Below, in pieces: positions 8,648 through 19,256 of a DNA stretch of 64,000 nucleotides. Each line of letters begins with the position of its first letter. Position 1 is the first letter of the stretch. The stretch is taken from the NCBI RefSeq assembly GCF_001443045.1, contig NZ_LKPJ01000005.1, positions 152,900 through 216,899 of the forward strand. Reading direction: 5' to 3'. Made by a program: the position numbers and the translations under genes. A model generated the notes under the pieces. The model saw nothing but the letters and a program-made list of their open reading frames with translations. It had not been told where the DNA came from and ran no database searches. Origin of the DNA: Burkholderia ambifaria. Lineage in GTDB: Bacteria; Pseudomonadota; Gammaproteobacteria; Burkholderiales; Burkholderiaceae.

Positions 8648-10030
8648 TTACTCCCCGTAGAAGTTCTGCGCCCCTGCAAAGTTGTCGAACTTCGTGTATT
8701 GCCCCAGGAACGTGAGCCGAACGGGACCGATCGGACCGTTACGCTGTTTGCCGATGATGATCTCGGCCGTTCCCTTGTCCGGGCTGTCCGGATTGTAAAC
8801 CTCGTCGCGATAAATGAACAGGATCACGTCCGCGTCCTGTTCGATTGCGCCCGATTCACGCAAGTCGGACATCACCGGACGCTTGTTCGGACGCTGCTCC
8901 AGCCCGCGGTTCAGCTGCGACAGCGCGATCACCGGCACGTCCAGCTCCTTCGCCAGACTCTTCAGCGATCGCGAGATTTCCGAGATTTCGGTCGCGCGGT
9001 TCTCGCCCTGCGACGAGCCCGACATCAGCTGCAGGTAGTCGACGATGATCAGGCCGAGCTTGCCGCATTGCCGCGCAAGACGTCGTGCGCGCGAGCGCAA
9101 CTCCATCGGGTTCAGGCCGCCCGTCTCGTCGATGAAGAGCTGCGCCTCGCTCATCTTCTGCACCGCGTGCGTCAGCTTCGGCCAATCTTCGTCCGTCAGT
9201 CGGCCGGTACGCATCCGGTGCTGGTCGAGCCGGCCGATCGAGCCGAGCATACGCATCACGAGCTGCGTACCCGGCATTTCCATCGAGAACACCGCCACGG
9301 GCAACCCATACTCGACCGCGACGTATTCGCCGATGTTCATCGAGAACGCCGTCTTACCCATCGACGGACGCCCTGCCACGATGATCAGTTCGCCGCCGTG
9401 CATTCCGGACGTCATCCGGTCGAGGTCGACGAAGCCCGTCGGCGTGCCCGTGACGTCGCTCGGGTTCGCGGTGTGATACAGCGTGTCGATTCGCTCGACG
9501 ACCTGCGTGAGCAGCGGGCCGATCTCGAGGAAGCCCTGGTTGCCGCGCGCGCCCTCTTCGGCGATCGAGAACACTTTCGACTCGGCCTCGTCGAGCAGTT
9601 GACGGACTTCCTTGCCCTGCGGATTGAACGCGTCGGCCGAGATTTCATCGGCGACTGACACGAGCCGGCGCAGCACCGCACGGTCGCGCACGATTTCCGC
9701 ATAGCGGCGGATGTTCGCGGCGCTCGGCGTGTTCTGCGCGAGTGCGTTCAGGTACGCAAGCCCGCCGACGTCGTCGGCCTTGCCGGACGTGGTCAGCGCT
9801 TCGTACACGGTCACGACGTCGGCCGGGCGCGTCGACGCGATCAGCCGGCCGATGTGCTCGTAGATGATCCGGTGGTCGTAGCGATAGAAGTCACCCTGCG
9901 ACAGGAAGTCGGCAATCCGGTCCCATGCCGCGTTGTCGAGCAACAGGCCGCCGAGCACCGACTGCTCGGCTTCGACCGAATGCGGCGGGACTTTCAGCGA
10001 TTCGATTTGAGGATCTTGCGGCGCGTTCAT
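8648..10030 (-). CDS. dnaB: Replicative DNA helicase DnaB
   Basis: A 460-residue hexameric helicase that unwinds DNA at the replication fork. The N-terminal DnaG-interaction domain begins near PPHSVEAEQSVLGGLLLD (residues 16-33) and is followed by a RecA-like domain with Walker A GRPSMGKT near 218 and Walker B LIIVDYLQLM near 325. No intein or other insertion is present. It lies downstream of rplI on the same strand, a common beta-proteobacterial arrangement with the S6-PriB-S18-L9 operon, but a terminator separates them, so it probably has its own promoter. Confidence 0.96.
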   Translation of the reverse strand: MNAPQDPQIESLKVPPHSVEAEQSVLGGLLLDNAAWDRIADFLSQGDFYRYDHRIIYEHIGRLIASTRPADVVTVYEALTTSGKADDVGGLAYLNALAQNTPSAANIRRYAEIVRDRAVLRRLVSVADEISADAFNPQGKEVRQLLDEAESKVFSIAEEGARGNQGFLEIGPLLTQVVERIDTLYHTANPSDVTGTPTGFVDLDRMTSGMHGGELIIVAGRPSMGKTAFSMNIGEYVAVEYGLPVAVFSMEMPGTQLVMRMLGSIGRLDQHRMRTGRLTDEDWPKLTHAVQKMSEAQLFIDETGGLNPMELRSRARRLARQCGKLGLIIVDYLQLMSGSSQGENRATEISEISRSLKSLAKELDVPVIALSQLNRGLEQRPNKRPVMSDLRESGAIEQDADVILFIYRDEVYNPDSPDKGTAEIIIGKQRNGPIGPVRLTFLGQYTKFDNFAGAQNFYGE

Positions 10031-10094
10031 GGGTTGGGATTATCGCGAATAACCTACGACGATGCTAGAGAGACGGGCGCCGGCGAACAGGCAA

Positions 10095-10131
10095 TAAAAA
10101 AGGCAGGCCCCGGTTGCCCGGGCGCCTGCCC
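10095..10131 (-). terminator. Rho-independent terminator of the rpsF-rplI operon
   Basis: Read on the minus strand, GGGCAGGCGC and the complementary GGCCTGCC arm form a GC-rich stem followed by TTTTTT. Confidence 0.85.
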
Positions 10132-10172
10132 TTGTCCGGACGGCGGAAGCCGCCCGGAAAGCTTGCGTATGC

Positions 10173-10625
10173 TTACGCGTGGTCGCCGATCACGTTGATC
10201 GTGACGTCGACGACGACGTCCGTGTGCAGCGCGACCTGAACGACGTGCTCGCCGATCATCTTCAGCGGGCCTTCCGGCATGCGAACTTGCAGCTTCTCGA
10301 CTTCGAAACCTGCCTTCTTCAGCAGTTCCGCGACGTCGCCGTTCGTGACCGAGCCGAACAGACGGCCGTCGACGCCCGACTTCTGCGTGACTTCGAACGA
10401 TTGGCCGTTCAGCTTCTCGCCGACTGCCTGCGATGCTGCCAGCTTTTCAGCGGCGATCTTTTCGAGTTCAGCGCGGCGAACTTCGAATTCGGCGATCGCT
10501 TCCTTCGTTGCACGGCGAGCCTTGCGGTTCGGGATCAGGAAGTTGCGAGCGTAACCGTCCTTGACCTTGACGATATCGCCGAGGTTGCCCAGATTGGCGA
10601 CTTTTTCCAACAGAATGATTTGCAT
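10173..10625 (-). CDS. rplI: 50S ribosomal protein L9
   Basis: A 150-residue protein starting [17 protein letters not shown], the invariant L9 N-terminus that binds 23S rRNA. A long connecting helix and a C-terminal domain follow. It is the last gene of the rpsF-priB-rpsR-rplI operon, 27 nt after rpsR, and is followed by a terminator. Confidence 0.97.
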   Translation of the reverse strand: MQIILLEKVANLGNLGDIVKVKDGYARNFLIPNRKARRATKEAIAEFEVRRAELEKIAAEKLAASQAVGEKLNGQSFEVTQKSGVDGRLFGSVTNGDVAELLKKAGFEVEKLQVRMPEGPLKMIGEHVVQVALHTDVVVDVTINVIGDHA

Positions 10626-10652
10626 TCGAATTCTCCTTATTGCGTCGCCTGA

Positions 10653-10928
10653 TTACGCCTTGTGCTGATCGGTGTACGGCAGCAGCGCGAGGAAACGCGC
10701 ACGCTTGATTGCCGTATCCAGCTGACGCTGATAGTGCGCCTTCGTACCCGTCAGACGAGCCGGCGTGATCTTGCCGTTTTCGCCGATGAAGTCCTTCAGC
10801 GTTTCCGTGTCCTTGTAGTCGATCTGCTCGACGCCGGCTGCCGTGAAACGGCAGAACTTCTTGCGCTTGAAGAGCGGGTTTTGTTGCTGACGACGCTTGT
10901 CGAATTTCTTACCAGTCGGGCGGGCCAT
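10653..10928 (-). CDS. rpsR: 30S ribosomal protein S18
   Basis: A 91-residue basic protein with the S18 core ([32 protein letters not shown]). It pairs with S6 on the 30S platform. It lies 4 nt downstream of priB and 27 nt upstream of rplI. Confidence 0.97.
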
Positions 10929-10932
10929 GATT

Positions 10933-11232
10933 TCAGTCCTTTCCTATGTCCTGCAATGCAGTGATGTGAAACACCAAGGTTCTCGCGTTGCGGCTTTTCT
11001 TTGCCAGGAAGCCCGTGAACAGCGTCTCGACGCCCATTTCACGACTTTCCAGCTTGCCGCTCGCCTCACCGGCCGCCACCGCCTCGATCGTCATTTCGAC
11101 CTGACGGGGAATGCCTGCTTCGACGACTTCCGTGCGGTGATGCAACGTGGCGCTTGCGATCGGAACACCTGCCGGCGTATATCGCACCGGTGCGCGTTCG
11201 ACGACGCTCGCCGTCAATTGCAACCTGTTCAC
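10933..11232 (-). CDS. priB: Primosomal replication protein N (PriB)
   Basis: A 99-residue single-domain OB-fold protein related to SSB, with a GTG start ([21 protein letters not shown]). PriB stabilises PriA on branched DNA and helps reload DnaB at stalled forks. It lies between rpsF and rpsR, as in E. coli and most beta-proteobacteria, which supports the assignment. Confidence 0.92.
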
Positions 11233-11272
11233 GTGAGTGGCGCGCTCCTTGGTGGCTTAATAAGTGACTAAC

Positions 11273-11647
11273 TTAAGCCTGCGCTTCGGTCGGCTGAGCT
11301 GCAGCCGCCTTCTTGGCTTCTTCGCGCTGAACTTCCTTCATCATCGGCGACGGGCCGGTCTCGGCCTTCTTCATCTTGACGATGAGGTGACGCAGCACGG
11401 CGTCGTTGAACTTGAACGCGTGTTCGAGTTCGTCGAGCGTCGTCTGGTCGCACTCGATGTTCATGCAGACGTAGTGAGCCTTCGCGAGTTTCTCGATCAT
11501 GTAGGCCAGCTGGCGACGGCCCCAGTCTTCGACACGGTGGATCTGGCCGCCGTGCGTCGTGATCGTGGTCTTGTAACGCTCGATCATCGCGGGCACTTGC
11601 TCGCTTTGATCGGGGTGCACGATGAATACGATTTCGTAATGACGCAT
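11273..11647 (-). CDS. rpsF: 30S ribosomal protein S6
   Basis: A 124-residue protein starting [19 protein letters not shown], the typical S6 opening. A longer frame adds nine residues upstream, but AAGGAG at 11654-11659 sits correctly for the ATG at 11647. The C-terminal tail is Ala/Lys/Glu-rich and low in complexity. First gene of the operon. Confidence 0.97.
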   Translation of the reverse strand: MRHYEIVFIVHPDQSEQVPAMIERYKTTITTHGGQIHRVEDWGRRQLAYMIEKLAKAHYVCMNIECDQTTLDELEHAFKFNDAVLRHLIVKMKKAETGPSPMMKEVQREEAKKAAAAQPTEAQA

Positions 11648-11713
11648 TACACACTCCTTGTGGATTGAAGCCACCCGGGCGTCTGAACCGGTGTGGCAAG
11701 TGAGAAGCCGAAG

Positions 11714-11742
11714 ATTTTAACCCGGATACGGGGCGCACGCAA
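11714..11742 (-). promoter_or_regulatory. Sigma70 promoter of the rpsF operon
   Basis: On the minus strand, TTGCGT (11737-11742), a 17-nt spacer and TAAAAT (11714-11719) give a near-consensus promoter about 65 nt upstream of the rpsF ATG. Confidence 0.65.
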
Positions 11743-11889
11743 CACCGATCGGCAATTTCCGACCGGATTCGGCCATGTTTTCAAAGACTTGAATCGTGCC
11801 GACGGTCGAAACGGCCGTCGGCGTGCCCGCCCAGAAATCGGGGCTCGAATAATCGCGTGCAGATTCCGGGCCGACGACGCGGCCTGCCG

Positions 11890-12786
11890 TCACTCGCTGC
11901 GCGCCTCGCCAAGCCGCGCGTCGAGCGCCGCCCTGAACTCGGCCAGCGCCGACGGCTCGGCGTCGGTCACGGCCCACCAGGTCATCCCGGCCGCCTCCCA
12001 GCGATCGAGCGCGTAGCCCTGCGACACGGTCGCGTACGGCGCGGCCTCCCGGCCAACGCCTGCCGGCCGCACGTACACGTCGATCACGTGCTGCCGGTAT
12101 CGGTACACGAGTACCGCGACGCGACGCCGCCCGACGTAGTCGAGCCGGCCGCCCGCGAGCGGGAAACCGCTCGCCGACAGGTCCTCGACCGGCGGCGCAT
12201 AGTCGAGCCGGCCGTTGAACCACGGCTTGACCGTATGCCGGTCGGTCGAAATCACGTCGATGTCGCGCGCCGACAGGCCGGCCCGCACGTGGCTCGCGAC
12301 CAGCTCGTCGACCGCCTGGTCGGTTTCGGCATGGCGGGCCGACAACGTCACCCCCGCCGCCGCAAGCGCAACCACCAGCGCCACGCCCCAGCCGAGCCCG
12401 GGCAGCACCGTGATGCGCGGCCCCGGTCCGGCAGACGCCGGGCGAGCCGATACGCCACGTCCGGCCGGCCACGAGAACCAGCGGCGACCGTTCGGCCGAG
12501 GCCGAGGCCGCGCCGCTGCGTCGGGCGCCGCTTCCGACGGGGCCGGCCCGCGCTCCTGCGCACCCCGTCCCGCCGGCAGCGCCGCCAGGATGCCCGCGCG
12601 CAGCGCATCCGGCGCGCGGTGATAGTCGGCCTGCCGCACGGCCCGCCCCAGCGCGACGATCCGCTCGCGTTCGCGACGGCACGCATCACACCCCTCGACA
12701 TGCCGCTGGACGCGCAATGCATCGGGCGCCGACAGCTCGCGGTCGACGTCCGCGTCCAGCAACGCTCGCGCTTCGTTACAGTCCAT
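11890..12786 (-). CDS. Transmembrane anti-sigma factor (zinc-finger type)
   Basis: A 298-residue protein. The N-terminal anti-sigma domain holds the zinc motif His-x3-Cys-x2-Cys (HVEGCDAC, about residues 27-34). A Pro/Arg-rich linker, a membrane segment near residues 125-150 (GWGVALVVALAAAGVTL) and a periplasmic C-terminal region follow. It should hold the co-encoded ECF sigma factor at the membrane. The ATG at 12786 lies 11 nt inside the end of the sigma gene, giving translational coupling. The signal it senses cannot be told from sequence. Confidence 0.82.
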   Translation of the reverse strand: MDCNEARALLDADVDRELSAPDALRVQRHVEGCDACRRERERIVALGRAVRQADYHRAPDALRAGILAALPAGRGAQERGPAPSEAAPDAAARPRPRPNGRRWFSWPAGRGVSARPASAGPGPRITVLPGLGWGVALVVALAAAGVTLSARHAETDQAVDELVASHVRAGLSARDIDVISTDRHTVKPWFNGRLDYAPPVEDLSASGFPLAGGRLDYVGRRRVAVLVYRYRQHVIDVYVRPAGVGREAAPYATVSQGYALDRWEAAGMTWWAVTDAEPSALAEFRAALDARLGEARSE

Positions 12787-13417
12787 CGATCGCCTCCGAT
12801 GCGGTTCCGCTTGGCGACGCACGTCCCGGCACGGGTCCGGACGTCGGCGCCTGCACGCCGCCCAGCAGCGCGGCGAGCTTGCGCCGGCCGCGTGCGAGCC
12901 GCGACATCACGGTGCCGACCGGTACGTCGGCAATCGCCGCGATCTCGCGGTAGCTCAGGTCCTCCATCTCGCGCAGCACCAGCACCTCGCGGTATTCGGG
13001 CGGCAGCTTCGCGAGCGCCGCGTTCACGAGCCGCACGTTCTCGCCGCGCAGCAGATGCGCGAGCGGATCCTCGGTCGCCGGCTGCCAGTCGTCGGGCACG
13101 TCGGTATCGTCGAGCGTGTCAGGCAGCGCGACTTCGTGCGCATGCGTGCGCCGCCGCCATTCCGTGTACCAGGTGTGGCGCACGATCGTCAGCAGCCACG
13201 GCCGCGCGTTATCGCCGCGACACGAATCGACGAAGCGCAGCGCGCGCATGCATGCGTCCTGAACGACGTCGTCCGCATCGCCCGCGTTGCCGCTCAGCCA
13301 GCGCGCGAGGTTGTACGCGGCGTCGAGATGCGGCAGCACGAGCGCGCGAAACCGCTCGCCGCGCGCAACCGCGTCGTCCTCTGCCCGCTCGTCGACCGCC
13401 TGTCCGGCTTGCCCCAC
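12776..13417 (-). CDS. ECF-family RNA polymerase sigma factor
   Basis: A 213-residue sigma factor with region 2 (AYNLARWLSGNAGDADDVVQDACMRA shortened: ARWLSGN through VVQDA) at about 35-60 and region 4 (LPPEYREVLVLREME, SYREIAAI, VGTVMSRLARGR) at about 140-190. There is no region 1 or 3, as expected for ECF factors. The start is GTG at 13417, with GGGAGG 4-5 nt upstream; the nearby ATG at 13419 is out of frame. It is co-transcribed with the overlapping anti-sigma gene. Confidence 0.88.
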   Translation of the reverse strand: MGQAGQAVDERAEDDAVARGERFRALVLPHLDAAYNLARWLSGNAGDADDVVQDACMRALRFVDSCRGDNARPWLLTIVRHTWYTEWRRRTHAHEVALPDTLDDTDVPDDWQPATEDPLAHLLRGENVRLVNAALAKLPPEYREVLVLREMEDLSYREIAAIADVPVGTVMSRLARGRRKLAALLGGVQAPTSGPVPGRASPSGTASEAIDGL

Positions 13418-13509
13418 ATGGCCTCCCTGGTCCTGGCGGCCAAAGCCGCGCCCGTCTCGCGTCCGTTCCCGCGCCCGATGCCCGGACAGACCGGCAGCGT
13501 GCGCACTCG

Positions 13510-13543
13510 ATGACCTTACCGCCGCTGCGTCGAGTTTATTCCC
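13510..13543 (-). promoter_or_regulatory. Possible ECF-type promoter of the sigma/anti-sigma pair
   Basis: On the minus strand, GGGAATAAA (13535-13543) resembles ECF -35 elements of the GGAAT class, and GTCAT (13510-13514) follows about 18 nt later, some 93 nt before the sigma start. It suggests autoregulation but is only a pattern match. Confidence 0.3.
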
Positions 13544-13590
13544 GCACGAAGCCGACGAAGTGCAAAAAATGCCGGGACCTGCCGCGCCCG

Positions 13591-14502
13591 TTACGGCGTG
13601 CTGCTCCAGTAGCCGGGGCGCGCATACGCTTCGCGCAGGTAGTCGATGAAGTAGCGCACGCGCGCGGGCACGTAGCGCTGCTGCGGATAGACCGCGAGGA
13701 TGTCGTAGTCCGGCAGCGCGTATTCGTCGAGCACCGTCTCGAGTTCGCCCGTCTCGAGCTGCGCGGCGATCTCCCAGGTCGAGCGCCAGCCGAGCCCGAG
13801 GCTCTCGGCCACCCAGCGATGCAGCAGCTCGCCGTCGTTGCAGTCGAGATTGCCGGCCACCCGCATCGTCACGATCTTGCCGTGGCGCTGGAAATACCAG
13901 CCGCGGTTCTGGCCGCCCTGCAGATTAAACGCGAGACAGTTGTGCCTGAGCAGGTCGTCGAGCGACTTCGGGCGGCCGTGCTTGCGGAAATACTCGGGGG
14001 TGCCGCACACGACGCGCCGGTTCGACGCGAGCTTCACCGCGACGAAGTTCGGATCGACCGAGCCGCCGATCCGGATCGACAGGTCGTAGCCTTCTCGCAC
14101 GAGATCGACGACGCGATCGGTCAGGTTGAACGACAGCTGCATTTCCGGCTTGTCGGCGAGGAACCCAGGCGCATGGGGCGCAACATGCTTGCGGCCGAAC
14201 GCGGCCGGCGCGGACACGATCAGGTGCCCGCTGACCGCACGCCGCCCGGCGGCCAGCTCGTTCTCGGCCTGGTCCCATTCGGACAGCAGCCCGCGACAGC
14301 GCTCGAGGAATGCGGCGCCCTCCTCGCTGACCACCAGCCGCCGCGTCGAGCGGTACATCAGCTTCACGCCAAGGCGCTTCTCGAGCGCGTCGATACGCCG
14401 CCCGAGCACCACCGGTGATACGCCCTCCTCGAGCGCCGCCGCCGCGAGGCTGCCCGCGTCCGCGACTCGCACGAACGTCTCGATCTGCTTGAAACGATCC
14501 AT
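13591..14502 (-). CDS. LysR-family transcriptional regulator
   Basis: A 303-residue regulator with an N-terminal winged helix-turn-helix (MDRFKQIETFVRVADAGSLA, then RRIDALEKRLGVKL) and a C-terminal substrate-binding domain (LIVSAPAAFGRKHVAPH onward). A longer frame to 14556 is open, but the fold begins at the ATG at 14502. It is divergent from gcl-hyi-glxR, so control of the glyoxylate operon is likely. The inducer is unknown, and it belongs to the broad LysR group resembling CrgA/DsdC-type regulators. Confidence 0.88.
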   Translation of the reverse strand: MDRFKQIETFVRVADAGSLAAAALEEGVSPVVLGRRIDALEKRLGVKLMYRSTRRLVVSEEGAAFLERCRGLLSEWDQAENELAAGRRAVSGHLIVSAPAAFGRKHVAPHAPGFLADKPEMQLSFNLTDRVVDLVREGYDLSIRIGGSVDPNFVAVKLASNRRVVCGTPEYFRKHGRPKSLDDLLRHNCLAFNLQGGQNRGWYFQRHGKIVTMRVAGNLDCNDGELLHRWVAESLGLGWRSTWEIAAQLETGELETVLDEYALPDYDILAVYPQQRYVPARVRYFIDYLREAYARPGYWSSTP

Positions 14503-14673
14503 CTCCCGTCTCCGTCCCGGCTCCGACACCGGCGGGAAGCCCCGTCCGGCCGTCATTCCATACTTTTAGTTTCGAAATAAGCGACTTCGGCTGATCTTAT
14601 CAAACCTTTCCTGCGTCCCTAAAGTGTTCCCAACAGACCGATTCGCAAGATCCGCACATTCAAGGAGACATTC
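14503..14673. promoter_or_regulatory. Divergent regulator-gcl intergenic region with a small dyad
   Basis: A 171-nt AT-richer gap between the LysR gene and gcl. It contains the perfect dyad TTTCGAAA (14570-14577) in a TTTTAG/AATAAG context, a plausible LysR-type site, and AAGGAG just before the gcl ATG. No promoter boxes are clear. Confidence 0.35.
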
Positions 14674-16449
<1,776 letters not shown>

Positions 16450-16492
16450 AGCGCACGACATTTTTGACTGACCGACCGAAGAGGCTTAGCTC

Positions 16493-17302
16493 ATGCCGAA
16501 GTTTGCTGCAAACCTGACCATGCTGTTCAACGAAGTGCCGTTCCTCGACCGCTTCAAGGCGGCCGCGGACGCGGGCTTCGACGCCGTCGAGTTCCTGTTC
16601 CCGTACCCGTATGCGAAAGAGGAACTCGCCGAGCGGCTCGAGACGCACCGCCTGCGCCTCGTGCTGCACAACCTGCCCGCCGGCAACTGGGACCAGGGCG
16701 AGCGCGGCATCGCGTGCCTGCCCGATCGCGTCGGCGAGTTCCAGGAAGGCGTCGGCCGTGCGATCGAATACGCGAAGGCGCTGAAGGTGCCGCAGCTGAA
16801 CTGCCTCGTCGGCATCCCGTCGGCGAGCACGGCGCGCGACAAGACCTTCGTCACGATCGTCGACAACCTGCGCTTCGCCGCCGACGTGCTGAAGCGCGAA
16901 GGCATCCGCCTGCTCGTCGAGCCGTGCAACAGTTTCGACATCCCGGGCTTCGCGCTGAACCGCTCGTCCGAAGGGCTCGACGTGATCCGCGCGGTCGGCT
17001 CGGACAACCTGTTCCTGCAGTACGACATCTATCACATGCAGCGCATGGAAGGCGAACTGGCCGCGACGATCGAACGCAACCTCGCGTCGATCGGCCACGT
17101 CCAGCTCGCGGACAACCCGGGCCGCAACGAGCCGGGTACGGGCGAGATCAACTACGCGTTCCTGTTCGCGCTGCTCGACCGGCTCGGCTATGCCGGCTAT
17201 GTCGGCTGCGAATACAAGCCCCGCACCACCACGACGGAAGGGCTCGGCTGGCTGCAAAGCGTCGCCGGCTGCGCACCGGGCTCGGCGCGCCGCGCCGCCT
17301 GA
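16493..17302 (+). CDS. hyi: Hydroxypyruvate isomerase
   Basis: A 269-residue TIM-barrel protein of the xylose isomerase-like AP endonuclease family, starting MPKFAANLTMLFNEVPFLDRF. It interconverts hydroxypyruvate and tartronate semialdehyde. Metal-binding acidic residues are visible in LLVEPCNSFDIPGF and YDIYHMQ, and the C-terminal GCEYKP motif is present. It lies between gcl and glxR, 43 nt after gcl. Confidence 0.93.
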   Translation: MPKFAANLTMLFNEVPFLDRFKAAADAGFDAVEFLFPYPYAKEELAERLETHRLRLVLHNLPAGNWDQGERGIACLPDRVGEFQEGVGRAIEYAKALKVPQLNCLVGIPSASTARDKTFVTIVDNLRFAADVLKREGIRLLVEPCNSFDIPGFALNRSSEGLDVIRAVGSDNLFLQYDIYHMQRMEGELAATIERNLASIGHVQLADNPGRNEPGTGEINYAFLFALLDRLGYAGYVGCEYKPRTTTTEGLGWLQSVAGCAPGSARRAA

Positions 17303-17344
17303 GATCCGCCCTTCCCGCTTTCGCCCCTATAGGAGACTTTACAC

Positions 17345-18238
17345 ATGGCAACCATCGGTTTCATCGGCCTCGGCATCATGGGCGCGCACATGGCGCGCAA
17401 CCTGCTCAAGGGCGATCATCAGCTCGTCGTGAACGGTGCGTTCCCGATCCCGGACGACCTGCGCGCGAGCGCGAAGGTCGTCGCGAACTCGACCGAAGTC
17501 GCGCAGAACGCGGACATCATCATCTCGATGGTGCCGGACACGCCCGACGTGCGTAACGTGCTGTTCGCCGACGACGGCGTCGCAAAGGGCCTGACGGCCG
17601 GCAAGCTCGTGATCGACATGAGCTCGATCTCGCCGCTCGACACGCAGGAATTCGCGAAGCAGATCAACGCGCTCGGTTGCGACTACCTCGACGCGCCGGT
17701 GTCGGGCGGCGAAGTCGGCGCACGTGAAGCGACGCTGACGATCATGGTCGGCGGCCCGGAACAGGCATTCGAGCGCGCGAAGCCGCTGTTCGAGAAGATG
17801 GGCAAGAACATCACGCTCGTCGGCGACAACGGCGCGGGCCAGACCTGCAAGGTCGCGAACCAGATCATCGTCGCGCTGAACATCGAAGCGGTCGGCGAAG
17901 CACTGCTGTTCGCCGCACGCTCGGGCGCCGATCCCGAGCGCGTGCGCCAGGCGCTGATGGGCGGCTTCGCCGCATCGCGCATCCTCGAAGTGCACGGCGC
18001 GCGCATGACGAAGCGCACGTTCGATCCGGGCTTCCGCATCGAGCTGCACCAGAAGGACCTGAACCTCGCGCTCGACGGCGCACGCAAGCTCGGTCTCGCA
18101 CTGCCGCACACGGCGAGCGCGCAGCAACTGTTCAGCGTGTGTGCGTCGCACGGCGGCAAGGCATGGGATCACTCGGCGCTCGTGCGTGCGCTCGAGATCA
18201 TGTCGAACTTCGAAATCGGCCAGACGCCGGCTGCGTAA
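17345..18238 (+). CDS. glxR: 2-hydroxy-3-oxopropionate (tartronate semialdehyde) reductase
   Basis: A 297-residue beta-hydroxyacid dehydrogenase. The NAD(P)-binding motif GFIGLGIMGAHMARNL lies at the N-terminus, DAPVSGGEVGA forms the substrate loop, and the catalytic Lys is in GAGQTCKVANQ. It reduces tartronate semialdehyde to D-glycerate, completing the glyoxylate-to-glycerate route. The preceding AGGAG and a 42-nt gap to hyi support one operon. Confidence 0.94.
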   Translation: MATIGFIGLGIMGAHMARNLLKGDHQLVVNGAFPIPDDLRASAKVVANSTEVAQNADIIISMVPDTPDVRNVLFADDGVAKGLTAGKLVIDMSSISPLDTQEFAKQINALGCDYLDAPVSGGEVGAREATLTIMVGGPEQAFERAKPLFEKMGKNITLVGDNGAGQTCKVANQIIVALNIEAVGEALLFAARSGADPERVRQALMGGFAASRILEVHGARMTKRTFDPGFRIELHQKDLNLALDGARKLGLALPHTASAQQLFSVCASHGGKAWDHSALVRALEIMSNFEIGQTPAA

Positions 18239-18395
18239 CGCGGATGCCGCGGCGCGCGTTTCGCTGCAACGGCGAACGCGCGCGACGAATGCTCGCGATC
18301 CGGCCGCGGCCGATCGCATCGATGCACGAATACACGTGCATCACGGTGGGGCGTCCCGCCACGCATCGCTGAACGCGTGCGCGACGGGGCGAAAA

Positions 18396-18421
18396 ACGCC
18401 GCTCTGGGCTGAGAGCGGCGT
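18396..18421 (-). terminator. Minus-strand intrinsic terminator with no assigned gene
   Basis: ACGCCGCTCT (18396-18405) and AGAGCGGCGT (18412-18421) form a perfect 10-bp stem with a 6-nt loop. Read on the minus strand it is followed by TTTTTC; on the plus strand there is no U-tract. No minus-strand gene lies upstream of it before 18695. Confidence 0.6.
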
Positions 18422-18622
18422 GGTGGGGTCCGCAGCGGCACCCGGCGGCGCCGGGGAAGCCTTGGTCGGTCAGACGTCGTCGTCGGGTGTCCGCCTGTCG
18501 GATTTCGCGTATTACATTTCTTTACGTTCACGCGTACGATTTTTCATGCAATCGTCGTGATGAACGCCTACACTTTCGCCACGCCTTTCGAGAAATCCGC
18601 CGCGCTTGCGCTCACTCCGGTG
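18422..18622. other. Unassigned intergenic stretch between glxR and kbp
   Basis: Part of the 457-nt gap 18239-18695. It lies between a minus-strand and a plus-strand terminator, contains an AT-rich segment near 18505-18550, and could hold a small RNA on either strand. A 56-codon plus frame (18560-18730) has no clear ribosome site and runs into kbp, so I do not call it a gene. Confidence 0.3.
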
Positions 18623-18647
18623 ACCGCGCCCAGCGCGGTGTTTTTTT
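18623..18647 (+). terminator. Plus-strand terminator just upstream of kbp
   Basis: ACCGCGC (18623-18629) pairs with GCGCGGT (18633-18639) over a 3-nt loop, followed by G and seven Ts. It lies 48 nt before the kbp ATG, so it either ends an upstream transcript (gcl operon or a small RNA) or attenuates kbp. Confidence 0.65.
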
Positions 18648-18695
18648 CGCCACTTCACGGCGCGTTTTCTTTTCAACCACCTAGGGAGTGCAGCG

Positions 18696-19166
18696 ATGGG
18701 TCTTCTTTCGTTTATCAAAGAGGCGGGTGAAAAACTGCTGGGTCACGCTGACGCACAAGCGGCGGAAGATCCGAATGCCGCGAACCAGACCGCGGCCGAC
18801 GCGATCAAGAACTACATCAGCACGCAAGGTCTCGACACGTCGAACCTGACCGTCGCGTTCGACGGCGCGTCGCGCACGGTCACGCTGTCGGGCAGCGTCG
18901 CCGACCTCGACACGAAGGCGAAGGTCAAGGTCGCGGCCGGCAACGTGCAAGGCGTCGCGGGCGTAAACGACGACGACCTTCAGCCGGACGATCCGGAAAT
19001 TCAGTACCACGACGTGAAGCCGGGCGACACGCTGTCGGCGATCGCCAAGGAAGTGTATGGCGACGCGAACGAGTATCCGGCGATCTTCGAGGCGAACAAG
19101 CCGATGCTGTCGAGCCCGGACCGGATCTACCCGGGCCAGAAGCTCGTGATTCCGCCGCAGTCCTGA
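18696..19166 (+). CDS. kbp: BON-LysM protein, Kbp (YgaU)-like
   Basis: A 156-residue soluble protein with an N-terminal BON domain (about 35-95) and a C-terminal LysM domain (YHDVKPGDTLSAIAKEVYG to YPGQKLVIP, about 103-153). The layout and length match E. coli Kbp/YgaU, a cytoplasmic potassium-binding protein induced by osmotic stress. No signal peptide is present, so the LysM domain is unlikely to meet peptidoglycan. It is monocistronic, with AGGGAG upstream and a strong terminator downstream. Confidence 0.88.
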   Translation: MGLLSFIKEAGEKLLGHADAQAAEDPNAANQTAADAIKNYISTQGLDTSNLTVAFDGASRTVTLSGSVADLDTKAKVKVAAGNVQGVAGVNDDDLQPDDPEIQYHDVKPGDTLSAIAKEVYGDANEYPAIFEANKPMLSSPDRIYPGQKLVIPPQS

Positions 19167-19190
19167 GCAATCGCGCAGTAACTGACGCAA

Positions 19191-19219
19191 AAAAAGGCAG
19201 GCCATCGGCCTGCCTTTTT
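19191..19219. terminator. Bidirectional terminator between kbp and the asparaginase gene
   Basis: AAGGCAGGCC and GGCCTGCCTT flank a 3-nt loop, with A-runs to the left and T-runs to the right. Confidence 0.9.
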
Positions 19220-19256
19220 CATGCGCGCCGCGTGCCGCCCGATCGGCGGCCGTCGG

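Noticed and set aside
18560-18730. A 56-codon frame ahead of kbp
   Set aside because: No ribosome site, an intrinsic terminator in its middle, and out-of-frame overlap with kbp make translation unlikely.
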